Shown piece after piece: positions 49,445 to 61,104 of a DNA stretch of 64,000 nt. The notes under the pieces are model-generated. The model did no database searches and was not told the DNA's origin. It saw nothing but the letters and a program-made list of their open reading frames with translations. The DNA comes from Thereva unica (lineage: Eukaryota; Arthropoda; Insecta; Diptera; Therevidae). Each line of letters opens with the position of its first letter. Positions within the stretch are counted from its first letter, which is position 1. The stretch spans positions 84,162,543 to 84,226,542 of the forward strand of contig OX465281.1 of the NCBI GenBank assembly GCA_949987705.1, read 5' to 3'. Position numbers and translations under genes: made by a program.

Positions 49445-50625
49445 TTATTTTTTTATTGGGGAAGTGCACAGAACACATCTTTTAAAGTACAGAACAAAAG
49501 GAGAAGGAAAAAAAATGCAAAATGGAAAACCTTGTAAATATAATAACTAGACTTAAATAAATAATATGTGGAGTAGATAGGGAAAAGAAAAGAAGAAAAA
49601 AGGAAGAGGAAGAGAGAAAAATTGGTGCTTGCTTTCTGAAAGATGCTGCTGTGCATATCCTTTGTATTACGTTGGGAAGGCTATTCCCAAGTTTAATTGT
49701 ATACGCAAAGAAGAAGCGACTACCAATTAGTGACAAATGAGCTGCTATAAGCAATTTAATTGATCTCAGGGATTGTAAAGGAGCTAGGAAGTCGGAGAGG
49801 TAGACAGGACCTTTACTATAAAATACTTCATGTAAAAGACCCAGTGCCACGATGTCAAGAAGACGAAAAATGTGATAACATAATAAAGAGTTTTGTATAT
49901 CAGACACATGATCCGAACGTCTCAAGTGAAAAATATACCGCAAGCAATCATTAAATGCTCCCTTAAACTTTGGTGGCAGGGTGAGTCAGAGGATTTATAA
50001 GAAGGGCACCATATAGAAAATATGGCAGGACGAGTGTTTAAACCAGCTTGGCACGAATACATTACTTTAAGAGATTATCAAAGATCGAACGTTTACGCAA
50101 TGTGCCATAGGTCTTAGAGAGTATAAATGAGTCATAATCGCAGCAGGATAGTTTATCATTAATAATAATGCCGAGATTATTGACACACAGGGAAAAGGAA
50201 TATTATCAAGGACGATATTTGGAATATTGTCCAGGATTCGATTGAGACGTTTAAGGATGAGTGCTTTGGTCTTATTGGGATTTAATTTGAGGAATTTGGA
50301 CGAATTACACTCATTTATTTGGGAAAGAATATCATTAAGTTAAGAGAGGCAAGCTCTGATTTTATTAGGAGGACAAGAGGTATGCAACTGAAGATCATCA
50401 GCATACAGATGAAATGAACAGCGTTGAATAACGGGGGTAACATCGTTGACATACAAGGAGAAAGAGAGAGGACCGAGAATTGAACCTTGTGGAACCCCTA
50501 CAAATACTGTTAGAAAAGAAGATACAACGCCGTTATGCTTAACACACTGTAGCCTATTAGACAGAAGAGAGGAGAAAAGTCTGATAGCTAAAGAAGAAAA
50601 ATTATAGAATGTTGGGGAAGCAAAA
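49445..50625 (-). pseudogene. LINE-B reverse transcriptase fragment, minus strand
   Basis: Minus-strand reading: FASPTFYNFSSLAIRLFSSL, VGVPQGSILGPLSFSLYVND, catalytic FHLYADDLQLH (intact), LKLNPNKTKALILKR, and the C-terminal domain down to KLGNSLPNVIQRICTAASFR near 49640. Frames shift several times. This is a jockey/CR1-type LINE distinct from LINE-A. Confidence 0.75.
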
Positions 50626-50629
50626 ACGC

Positions 50630-51204
50630 AAACTCTTGGGTGTTGTATGAGTTCGGGAATACTGACTGTGGTAAGTTGTTCCACAGTCAAGTTGTTCTTG
50701 TTATAAACGAGTTTCTAAATCAGAGTATGCACGAAGATAAGAGCTGTAGACTATAAGGGTGATCCGAACGAGCAAGTCTTGTGTTGCGGGAGAAATGTTG
50801 CCGTGGAGGCATGAGGTTACTTATTTCAGTAGAGCAGTCGTTGTGGTAAAAACGGTAAAATTTTGCAAGAGTTGCTACATTCCTACAGTGGCTTAATGAG
50901 TCAATTGAAGAGCAAATGGCGGTATCGCCATTAAGTTTGAGAGCGCGACTTTTCATTTTGTCCAGCCAGGCTAAGGTGGTTCTCGGAGCCCCAGCCCAAA
51001 TATACTGTGATACTTGTTTAGCAATTTGGAATATGTGGTTATTCCAGCGCAGAACTTTAGCTAGTGTTATGCCGGTTCTGGCGTTAGGTTTTTATTGCCC
51101 ACAGAAATAGAAGGAGGGTCGGTGCAGGTTTTATTGGAGATGAGACAGTATTTCGTTTTTAATGCATTTCTATTCACAAAAGTGGTTGAAAGAGCGAAAT
51201 ATCG
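50630..51204 (-). pseudogene. LINE-A C-terminal fragment, minus strand
   Basis: Minus-strand reading: YCLISNKT near 51130, then the thumb region, KMKSRALKLNGDTAICSSID, SLSHCRNVATLAKFYRFYHN, SRNTRLARSDHPYSLQL and a final motif near NRTTRLWNNL at about 50690. Matches 27150-27800. It abuts LINE-B at both ends. Confidence 0.8.
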
Positions 51205-52620
51205 AATTATAGGCCAGTTGCTAAGTTGTCTGCTATACCGAAACTTTTTAAATCAATTATCTATTCTACACTCGTTACTATCCGCAAGAGGCTGATCTCA
51301 ACGAATCAACATGGTTTTCTTGCAGCTAGCACCAATCTTCTTGAGTTCACTGCTCATGCTGTCGAAGGCTTCGTTTCCGGTTGTCAAACTGATTGTGTTT
51401 ACACAGATTTTAGTAAGGCATTCGACAAGCTCTCCCATTCCATTATTATTCTGAAATTAAGAATGTTAGGCTTTCCGCAAGCCCTTCTAGTGTGGTTCCA
51501 GTCTTACTTAACTGACCGGACCTACCAAGTTCTTTTTCGTGGATCCAAATCGGTAACCATTGAAGCAACAGCCGGTGTCCCTCAAGGAAGTCATTTTGGC
51601 CCTCTCCTCTTTATCTTATCAATTGATGATATTGTCCCCTTACTAAGACACTGTAGAATATTGATTTACGCCGATTACATCAAATTGTATCGTCACATAA
51701 AGAGTATGGAGTATTGCAAACTTCTGCAAGTTGACCTTGATACCTTTTACTCTTGGTGTGCTAACAACAACCTGGTTCTTAATATTGGTAAATGTGAAGT
51801 CATGACTTTTAGTAGAAGACGTGATCCTATAATTTTTAACTACACCTTTTCTGATGAGGGTATCCCTCGTGTTAATTTTGTTAAAGATCTCGGGATTAGA
51901 TTTGATAGTAAGCTGGATTTCTCCACTCACATCAACTATATCTCTTCCAGAGGTAGTTTAGTCTTGGGTTTTATAAAAAGGTGGTCCAAAGAATTTAATA
52001 ACCCGTTGGTTACTATACACTTATATTTTCTCTTGTCAGAGCATTACTTGACTATGCCTCCCAGGTTTGGTCTCCTCACTATTCTTCGCATGTTAGAACT
52101 ATTGAATCAGTTCAACGAAGGTTCGTTGGATTCGCACTGAATCATCTTCCTTGGGAAAACCCAATAGTTCTTCCATCATATGAATCCCGGCTTAAGTTAC
52201 TCAACTTAAGCTCTCTTCACAAGCGTCGAGAGGTGGCCGATGTTGTATTTGTTCATCAGCTACTTAATGGAAAGGTCGACTCAGGTTTTCTAGGTCGCCG
52301 GGCGTCGTTTAGAGAGAGTCGTTATAATCTGAGAGGTCCACCTCTTTTACAAATCAACTCCTCTAATACGAATTACGGCAGATTTGAGCCTGTAAATCGC
52401 ATGTTCATTAATGTTAACAATAATATTAATGTCTTTAGCGTGAGCATTAGTAAAGATGTCCTTAAAAGGAGTCTTTTAAATCTCACGTGACCACCTATGT
52501 TTCCTGTTGCTTGCGTGGGTTATATGTTAATTTGGATTTTTTTTTATTTACTAATTTTTATGTTTGCATGCATAGTTGTGAGCCTGATCTCAGCGCTTGA
52601 TTGTGCTGAGTAAGTAAATT
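51205..52620 (+). pseudogene. LINE-B-type reverse transcriptase, plus strand, catalytic site mutated
   Basis: Plus-strand reading starts NYRPVAKLSAIPKLFKSII and continues 304 residues: YTDFSKAFDKLSHSIIILKL, AGVPQGSHFGPLLFILSIDD, then ILIYADYIKLYRHIKS, where the second catalytic Asp of YADD is Tyr. A frameshift near 52040 moves the C-terminal domain into a second frame (VFVHQLLNGKVDSGF, SSNTNYGRFEPVNRMF), ending at 52490. The 3' UTR runs to about 52620. Confidence 0.85.
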
Positions 52621-53000
52621 ATTCTTGGGCCAGCTAAGAAGTGCGCCTTCTGTATTAGAAGGGTTAACTCTATTACTAATAAATTCGACACGGTTATTGC
52701 GGCCCCAGTCAGGAATTCTTCGATGTCCCGATGTTGATTGAAATGGATATGAGTTTGCGATAATGCCAGAACTTGCGTGTGCTTGTCTTACAGTATCGAA
52801 GCCATAGGAGTAATGTAGAGTCCTGTCGTCGGCAAAGCTGTGAGCAGGTCATTCATAAAAACTAGGCAGAGAGCTGGTGCTAGAATTGAGGCCTGGGGTG
52901 GGGAACACCTGCGGAGATGGTGTGGGGGTCGGATTTGACGCTCCAATACTACCTTGATTGAACGGCCAGAAAGGAAGCTCTTAATCCAGTTCTACCAATG
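52621..53000 (-). pseudogene. LINE-A reverse transcriptase fragment, minus strand
   Basis: The minus strand reproduces part of 26830-27100: LIQDWIKSFL-type start, GSNPTPSPQVFPT and the FADD region near 52835. Many indels, no open frame. Confidence 0.7.
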
Positions 53001-53617
53001 CATCACCGTGATCAAGGACTGAACGAAAATCTGAAGTTACCTTCAATACAGCAGCCATCACCGTGAAGTGCAGAATCGCATTTTTTTATACACGGCACAT
53101 ATTGGTAAACAATTTTACAATTAATTCTCAAATGAAACGTATACCATCTATGAACACAATTTTGCAATATGTGACATTAAGATATAATACAAATTGATTT
53201 TTTTGGCATTGCTTTTTCCAACTATAACAAATTTGATTCATTTTTAATTTTGTTTTATTGAAGACTTCTAGATTTAAGTTCAAAAAAGGTATAGAAAATG
53301 GCTCTCGGATTTCGAGTGGTGGGTCCTGCTATTTGCATTAATTTTTAATATTTTAACGTCCATGGTTTTAACAGAATACATAGGTAATTTTGGTCATACT
53401 TCCTTCAAATAAATGCATTTTGGATCTATTGTCTTTTATATAATAAAATTAAATTGACGAGTAATGAAGAAAAAAGTTAAACCTTATGAAAGAATAATAT
53501 TCTGTGTTATGGTGTTCATTCAAAACAGTTAGAATTGGCAAAAAATTATTAAATGAAGGTCAAGATTTGATATTGCACAACCTTGGTCACTTTTGTGGTA
53601 TGTGTTTCAACTTCTAA
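53001..53617. other. no gene recognised
   Basis: 617 bp, AT-rich. Two CATCACCGTGA motifs (53010 and 53062) are the only internal repetition noticed. Confidence 0.3.
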
Positions 53618-54255
53618 CCCAGTAGGAATTCTAGAAAGGCCTTACCGATGGAGCACTGTAATAAGTACTCATCTGGTAAAGGGTACCCCTTATTTTCTTG
53701 GTGCTAGATGAGCCCTTACAAACCCCATTACAAGAGAAGGCAGATGGTAAGGTGTAGTCCAGAATTATACCACAAACAAGTGAGAATCTGGAGTTTTCAT
53801 AAATTTTATAGAAAAAAAGAAAACGGGCAATTACATTCGTCGACATAAAATGCGACATTAGCATACTCAATAGCCCGGCTCTCATTCGATACGGAGGACA
53901 AGCAGCTTTGGAGAAGTGGAGAATTTAGTTGGGGGACTGCTTAGGTAAAGCCACTCTAGGGCTTGAAAAAAAGGCATTTGTAAAAGATGAACAAAATAAA
54001 AGCATTTCGATACCGGATCACATATCCACAGGCGCCCATGAATATTTCATTTTGCAATGTTCCATTTGCTGCCTTACTATAGCCCTTACAGATGAGCAGT
54101 TCTATAAGTACTCTAAGGTAAGTACTAAAGTAAGGCCTTACCTCCTATGACATCGTGCGTAAAAATAAGCACTTATGTAAGGGGTGTGGTAAGGCCTTGC
54201 CCTTACCAGTAAGTGCTGATTTCAGTACTTCTGTAAGCTTACCGTTCCTACTGGG
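53618..54255. mobile_element. DNA element with CCCAGTAGGAA termini
   Basis: 638 bp. Left CCCAGTAGGAATTCTAGA, right reverse complemented CCCAGTAGGAACGGTAAGC. The ends are rich in AAGGCCTTACC and AAGTACTTAT motifs in both orientations. No TSD resolved and no convincing ORF. Confidence 0.6.
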
Positions 54256-54989
54256 AAAAAGCACTGCCTTACCTACTTTTGTTACAAGCGTATTTTGTAC
54301 ATTTTAAATCTGTGTTTTCACATTTTCCATGACCATAATGTTCACATGTACATATATCTAGGATGAATTCGTAGCTCACAGGAAGTGGCATCATGTATCC
54401 TAAACAAATCTCACGAACGTTATGGCCAACAACGAGTGTGTTCAGAACCAAATAGCAATACAAAGGATTTAGGAATAAGTTTTTCGCCCCCAACCTCTCA
54501 GCAAATATGTAAGTATTGATCGGTGTCGACATTCGCACGTCAGCAATTCCTTACATCCATTATACTACCTCCGAGGCTACTATTAAATTAAACATGGTTA
54601 ATGGGGTAAATTACCTCAGAAAAATATGGCCAAAGGATGACTTTGGATATTAGGATGGAAGGAGCACGTCGAAAAGAAAAAAAGTAATTCGATTCCAAGT
54701 ACTGACGCTGAATCTTAATTGATAGTACAAAATATGATTTTGTTGTACAATCGAAAGTAAACATACTCATATTTTTTTTGCATACAACTTGCTGAAATAT
54801 AGGGAGTTTAACTTCAATAAGGCTACTATTGTACATAAAATTCGGATGGACGCGCGCCTTCGTATGAATAAAATTCAAATAGTAACTTGGTAACTCACAT
54901 TATTTGCCAAACGTAGTTGTAAATTAATATTTTTAATGTGAAATGTTTGTTCTGCCACTCGGTCATGGCATTTCAGATCAAATGTTTAG
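54256..54989. other. no gene recognised
   Basis: 734 bp of unassigned sequence; short open frames here show no recognisable domain. Confidence 0.3.
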
Positions 54990-56280
54990 TAGTAAGCTTG
55001 ATTTGAAGGAAAAGAAGAGCATAGCAACCTTGAGCCTGGGAGGCCTTTAGAAAGTCTGAGATGTGACTGTGGAAGGTTGCTCCACATTCGAGTTGTTCTA
55101 TTTAGAAATGAGCTTCTGCACTGTGGTTTCCGCGAAAAGGAAAACTGCAGAGTGTGAATGCGTGTGTGCACCAGTTTTGTATGGCGGGAACAGTGTAGGT
55201 TTTATTAAAGATAAGGCAGTACTTCGTTATGGAGTCCTTAACTTCGATGATTCTTGCGGCCAAAGTTAAGAGTGAATACAATGTCCATGATGATCGAGTT
55301 GAAGAAAGGCTCACGAAAAAAAGACTAGTGGCCTGATTATGGTTGGTTGGGACTGTAAAAAGGAATATACTTATCGGAAAAACTGTCATTTGTTGAAAAA
55401 AAAAAAAAAAAAAAAAAAAAACAAAAAAAAAAAAACGAAGTGAAATGACCACAAACGGCGTGGTAATTTTGTCGACTAGCAAACCATGATCAAGCCCATT
55501 GTCTAACCCGTGCTTGTCTTATATGGTCGAAGAAGTAGGAATAACGCAGAGTACAATGATCGGCAAAGCTGTCAAGTGGGTTGGAGAGGATTGAGACAAG
55601 AAAATTTATAAAGATTAAGAAAAGATCGGGTTATAGAATTGACCCCTGAGGAATACCGGTGGAGATGGTGTGTGGTACTATCTTGATTGAACGGCATGGA
55701 ATAAAGCTCTCAATCCACTTCCTTAGACCAATCAATAGCTTGAAGTTTATTCTGGATATTGGGATGCCATACCCTATCAACAGACTTGGAGATCTTTTGG
55801 GTACGACACCGTACGCCTGTCGTGAAAAATTTGGTTAAATTCAAGATAATCCATAAGCTCTTTATTATCTCCATTATTTTTGGGAGAATAGAAGTAATTG
55901 CTAATGGCCGCTAATTGGAGGGGTTGTCGGATCTATATTTTTTTTGTATGCGCTATACATGAGCTTGCTAGGAATCTTGATAAGCGTTTGCACAGAAATT
56001 TGGCCAAAGGAGAGGCGTATTTGTAAAAGACCATAGGACGAGGAAGGGGCGCTATAGGGTCAGTAGATTTATTGACGTCATTGAGACATCCATCCACTGC
56101 GTGAGTGGAGGAAGAGAAGTCTATCCATTGTCCACCCATCCAGGGTTGGAAAGTAGTATCAGGTAAAGAAGAGTTCGAGGCGAACTGGAATGGTAATTTC
56201 AATTTTATATTATTAACATCCACGTGTCCTATAATGTAGCTCATTCCACATGTTAAGACATTTTTCTTTTCTATCACTTT
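54990..56280 (-). pseudogene. degenerate LINE-A copy, minus strand
   Basis: Collinear minus-strand fragments: 56280-55930 (SSNSSLPDTTFQP, AVDGCLNDVNKSTDPIAPLP, KYASPLAKFLCKRL), 55900-55490 (palm region, the YRPLAI equivalent and the GVPQGSIL equivalent), and 55320-54990 (YCLIFNKT, RTTRMWSNLPQSHLRLS). An A-rich tract (55395-55436) lies inside. Deletions have removed the region around the catalytic site and much of the thumb. Confidence 0.7.
55395..55436. repeat. poly-A tract
   Basis: About 42 bp of A with one C, inside the LINE-A remnant. Probably expanded in place or the tail of an inserted retroposed piece. Confidence 0.8.
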
Positions 56281-56742
56281 TGGTGGATTGGTTTATGTTT
56301 CGAGGCGCAAAAGCTGCTTTGGCTTCCGTGATTAATTTTTCACATAACACCGCTTTTTCTGTACCAGTGCGCAATGTTTAATGGCATCTGTTAGTACTTT
56401 TTAGTTTTGAAATCTGGACAGTGATCTCAGTGCATCATATAAAAGAAAAGAGTTGGCTCATCTTAAATGTTCGGAAACTTTAGTAGTAACGGTTCTAAGT
56501 ATATATTATATATTAGTCCAATACATTCAGGCATGATTCAAGCAGCCTTACATCAAAGCAGTCTCTACATACATAGATGTTCGGGATAAATTAAAAAATA
56601 TCCGAGCAACGTATAGTTTGTGTTTTTTACGTGCGCCTGAAGGGCACTAAGAAAAGAACTCGATGCCCCATTGCGTAGCTGTGTGGGAATATGTCGCGCC
56701 TTTCCCAATTTGTTGCCATGGCATTACATCATGTCATTTTTT
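56281..56742. other. no gene recognised
   Basis: 462 bp of unassigned AT-rich sequence. Confidence 0.3.
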
Positions 56743-57282
56743 AGCTTTTTCAAAAAAAAAAAGCTTATACAGAGGCTCTGTCCGTCTGTCTGTCTGTCCG
56801 TCTGTGACCTTTCATCTCTGAAAGTACTGTCGCTACAGACTTGGGCCATATCTCAAATTGTAGCTCTTGATCAAGAGACATAAAACTGAGAAAATTGTCT
56901 GGAAATTCCAACCGGAAATATATTTAACGATAAAAAAGAGATTTCTAATATATCGGTAGCCTAGAGCTAAGGCGCTGGAATCCTATCCCGGGGAACCAAG
57001 TTCAATCCTCGACCACACAATGGTGAGATCTATTTTTTTTACTTCGGTGGAACATGTTTTGAATCTATCACTAAATTATATTATTTAATAGTGATACTCT
57101 GGAGAACATAAACATTTACTTAATTAAAAGTGAAAAAATATCATTTTCTTGATTTTTTATGGCTCTTCGGCAGCTTTATAAACTTTCGTGGAATAATATA
57201 AAGTCTAAAGTGTTATTCAACAGAAACAATACCATGAAAAAGCGTAATTAGTGGCTAGTCTCTAGGCACAACATCCCACTAG
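56743..57282 (+). mobile_element. Helentron-like non-autonomous element, family 2
   Basis: 540 bp after a T-run. Features: 9-bp sub-terminal inverted repeat GCTTTTTCA (56744-56752) with TGAAAAAGC at 57235-57243; a GTCY microsatellite (GTCCGTCTGTCTGTC, 56780-56806); a terminal hairpin GTGGCTAGTCTCTAGGCAC (57251-57269); nine bases (AACATCCCA); CTAG; then TTTT. This is the DINE-1/HINE layout. It also holds a tRNA-like segment (56954-57020). Confidence 0.7.
56954..57020 (+). ncRNA. tRNA-like segment with A-box and B-box motifs
   Basis: GGTAGCCTAGAGCTAAGGCG resembles a Ser/Leu-type tRNA 5' half with an A box, and AAGTTCAATCCTCGACC resembles the B box and T-arm. The region in between (GGAATCCTATCCCGGGGAAC) lacks a normal anticodon arm, so this is a tRNA-derived or pseudo-tRNA stretch, not a functional tRNA. 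Confidence 0.55.
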
Positions 57283-57557
57283 TTTTCCCTGAAGTCACGG
57301 GTATTTTTGGATCGACCTTTGCTCAGATGCAAATTCTCTGAATTTCCTGATCACTCTCAAAAAAATATTTGTCTTGATGCATACTTTTTAGTTTATAATG
57401 AGTCATACGCATCCTTATCCTTTTAGGCCAAGGCTCATGACAAAATACAGATATTAATTGAGTCAAACAGATGTTACACAACAAGTGATTATCCATCATC
57501 CAAGCATTCACGATTACTCGAAGAGCCTGATATACAAGGAACGTTACCCGAGTGAAC

Positions 57558-58237
57558 ATAAAAATGGCCTTTCAATGGGCGAACATCGGCCGCTTGGTTT
57601 TTTAAGGAGCATATGATGGTCGTAGAGTTTTCAACTATTTTTAATGGGAGAACATACGGCCTCATGACGGCCAAACTTGACGAAAGGTTTAAATGGCCAA
57701 GTATTGAGCTGCAAAAACGGGCATTCAACGGGAAATTTGAGCAAAACCCAATAATATCTGCACCGTATTGAATGTGTTTTATGAGAACTTGATTCTTTTC
57801 TTTATGTCCAATAGTCCTTTCGATTTATCCTACTTAAAAATAGAAAGAAACGAAGTCGCCGGTTTGTTGTGCGTGTATGTTAATTTCTATTCTAGTGGGG
57901 CATTTTGTTTTTAACCGCTCGAAAAAATTGCAGTGCGTTGATAAAATTTTTGAAATGATCGAGTTCGACGTCACACTGGTGCGTATGCGTCTGATTTATT
58001 GTAGGGGAAACCAATTGCATTAGGGTGTGTAAAAAAGATGAAAGATGTATATTAAAAATAAATAGCATTATATACATTTTTAATCGCATTATATACAAAC
58101 AACTGGGGAATAACCCGTTGGTGTGTGTCTGGTGTATGGCCGTAAAATCCTGCAAACGACCTTCTGATGACCGTCTCATGGTCGAGGACTATGTTTCAAT
58201 CACGGTCGTTATTCGCCCATTGTAAGGCCATATTTTA
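57558..58237. mobile_element. DNA element with ATGGCC...GGGCGAA termini
   Basis: About 680 bp. Left AAATGGCCTTTCAATGGGCG, right reverse complemented ATATGGCCTTACAATGGGCG, followed inward by CGGCCG and CGACCG. Internal copies of the AATGG(C/G) motifs occur. No TSD fixed, no ORF of note. Confidence 0.6.
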
Positions 58238-58570
58238 TTTTTACTCGTTTCGTATTATGCGTTGAACGAATAAAACGTTCTCATTTGATAAAATAGAGGG
58301 TAAAATGGTAGCAACGGCCTCAGGGACCCTTGATGGTGCCGGTACGTCAAAGAGATAAATCCTGGGTAACGCCACCTGCGATCTAAGGTCTTCACGATCT
58401 AAGATTTTCCGATATGCTACCGAATCCTACCTCAACCTCCACGAAGATGTAGATTTTACATCGGGTGTCCCCTGGATGCTCTTGTCTACACAAGAGTAAC
58501 AGACTGAGGAGGGTTAAAGGCGAGTGTTTCGCGCCTCAAAACGAAGCAAATACCGGACTGGTCCTCCAGG

Positions 58571-58990
58571 TTGGGCGGCAGGCTGACAACCTTCCACGGT
58601 AAAAACCTACCCGTCACGAATCCTCAAGGCAGACCTCGGACAGGACGGACTCAACGGCAAAGACTCAGGCACCGGAATATGGAATTCGATTTTGGAACAT
58701 GGAACGTCAGGACGCTCAACAGAACGGGCGCTCTGCGTTCGCTTTTATTACTTCTCAAAAAATATAACATAAAGATCACAGCCATTCAAGAAACAAAATG
58801 GACCCACAGTGGTATAATGGATCTAAAAACCCACACGGTACTCTCCAGCGGATCATCAAATGGAAGAAGAGAGTTCGGAGTAGCATTCATCATAGAGAAG
58901 GAAATGAAATCTCTGATTCTGGACTTCAAACCAGTCAGCAATAGAATATGCACACTTCGCATTAAAACAAGGCTACATAACATTAGTATT
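58571..58990 (+). pseudogene. RTE-2 endonuclease, N-terminal part
   Basis: Starts MGGRLTTFHGKNLPV and continues FDFGTWNVRTLNRTGALRSL, ITAIQETKWTHSG (with the catalytic Glu), LKTHTVLSSGSSNGRREFGV. Open until the first inserted element at 58991. Confidence 0.85.
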
Positions 58991-59572
58991 TTGCGAGAAA
59001 ATGAAGGACATGGGTCAGGACCTGAGAAAAAGAAAAGCAGGAAACTTGCAGAATCTATCGTAATAGGGGTGATGGAATTTTATATGTCAGATTTTGCTAG
59101 TCGTATTTTGCGCACCAAGTTACTTAAATTACTGTAACTCTAATTATACGCGCGATCACAAGCAGATTCTTTCACGAAATTGTTCGGGAATGTTTAAGCT
59201 GTTTCATGCAAAAAACTAGAAGTTTGTAGCTCATCCAGAAGCTGGCCAAATTTCAATTTGTTTATAAAAAACTGCATTATTTGTTTAAAAAATTATAGTT
59301 AAACAAAAAATGTTAGTGGAATCATGAAGAACATTCAATTTTACATAAGCGTTGCAAATTTCGTGATGTTTGGGTGATTCCTGCAATAGTTATGATTTTT
59401 TGTTTAAAAAAAGGCCTAAAACTTAATTAATACATAACTTTTGAACAAATGAAAATTTTCAAAAACTATTTTGAGGTTTTGTTTAGGTTACTAAATACTT
59501 TCGAAATGTTTAATTGTTTTCAAAATCTATGATAAAAAAATATTGAGGGGGCCACTTCACGAATTCGCACCC
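58991..59572. mobile_element. 582-bp DNA insertion in RTE-2 with TATT duplication
   Basis: Flanked by TATT at 58987-58990 and 59573-59576; removing it restores the RTE reading. The ends share TGCGA (left TTGCGAGAAAATGAAG, right reverse complemented GGGTGCGAATTCGTGAAG), a weak inverted repeat. Non-coding. Superfamily unknown. Confidence 0.7.
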
Positions 59573-59576
59573 TATT

Positions 59577-61104
59577 ATAAACGTCCACGAGCCCACATAA
59601 GAGAAAACGGATGAGGAGAAAGAGGAATTCTACCAGGAGCTAACAAACACCATTAGGTTAATACCGTTAAACGATATTAAAACGGTGCTTGGAGATATGA
59701 ATGCAAAGTAGGAAAAGAAGAGGAGTTCCTAGGAGTCATAGGAAAGCATAGCCTACACAATGTTACCAATGACAATGGTAGTCGATTGAACGATTTCGCA
59801 AGCTCAAACGCAATGGTAGTAAGCTCAACAGTGTTCCCCCACAGAGATATACAAAAGACGACGAGGCAGTCACAAGACGGAATAACTAATAATCAAATTG
59901 ACCACGTCCTAATTGAAAGAAGAGGGGCCACGAGTATACTGGACGTAAGAACAATGAGAGGAGCGTGCTGTGGCTCGGACCACTAACTAGTCAAAGTGAA
60001 ATTGAGAACCCGGATAGCAACTAAAACGCATAGAGGGCAAACTCAACCAAAATACGATATAGATAAGCTAAAACGGGAAGAAATAAGAGATGCCTACCAA
60101 CATGCTGTCTTACAAAACTTGAGAGAGATAGATGAGCAGCCCAACATCAACGAAAAGTGGGAACAGGTCAAAAGCAGCATAAAGGGGGCAGCAGCGGAGG
60201 CACTAGGCTGAGCCCCCAGACAGACTAGAATTGATTGGTTTGACCAAAACTGTAGATCCGCAATTGAAGAAAGAAACCAGAGCCACCGAGAGTACATCGC
60301 AAGGCCAACAAGAGCAAGGATGGAAGTCTTCAAGGAAAAAAGAAAAATCGCAGACAAGCTGTGCAGAAAGAAGAAGAGGGAATATCTAAATAGGAAAATC
60401 TTACAGATACAGGAAGACTTCAATGAAGGGAGAATTAGACAAGCGTACAAAGGAACTCGCCAGATCACCAATAAGTTTCAGCCAAGAACGGATATCTGCA
60501 AGGACATAGATGGGAACTTGTTGGCAGATCCTGATAGGATAAAGGAAAGGTGGAGAGAGTATTTTCAGAACCTATTGAATCCTTTCTCCATATTAAACGA
60601 GAATGCAGAGACAGAGGCATTTGAAATTCCCCAAGATAACATCTCAATAGATCCACCAACCAACTGGATGAGGTGCGGGAAGCTGTAAAAAGGCAGAGCA
60701 GCAACAAATCGCCTGGAGCCGATGGAATAGCAGCTGAGCTGCTAAAGGGAGGAGGACCCCAACTATTACGAACCTTACACGAACTCATATGCACCATCTG
60801 GGAGGAAGAAGTTATACCAGAGGACTGGAAGAAAGCGATTATATGTCCAATATACAAGAAAGGAGATAAATTAAACTGCAAAAACTACAGAGGCATCTCA
60901 CTCCTCAGCACCAGCTATAAAATCTTCACAATCCTTGTGAAACAAAAACTGGAACCTATAGCGGAAAGCCTTATAGGAGAATATCAAGCTGGTTTTAGGA
61001 CAAACAGGTCAACATCGGACCAACTGCTGGCCTTAAGGCAAATTCTGGAGAAAACCTGGGAAAGGAATGTAGATGTATACCAGATATTTGTCGACTTTCA
61101 ACAG
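59577..61104 (+). pseudogene. RTE-2 endonuclease end and first half of reverse transcriptase
   Basis: Reads LGDMNAK, TNNQIDHVLIERRGATSILD and CCGSDH (endonuclease C-terminus) with in-frame stops, then the linker and reverse transcriptase fingers: SNKSPGADGIAAELLKGGGP, CPIYKKGDKLNCKNYRGISL, GEYQAGFRTNRSTSDQL and DVYQIFVDFQQ. Frames change near 60215 and 60680. The DNA element at 61105 interrupts just after FVDFQQ. Confidence 0.85.

Noticed and set aside
56954..57020. Functional tRNA gene
   Set aside because: No intact anticodon arm or acceptor stem; retained only as a tRNA-like segment.
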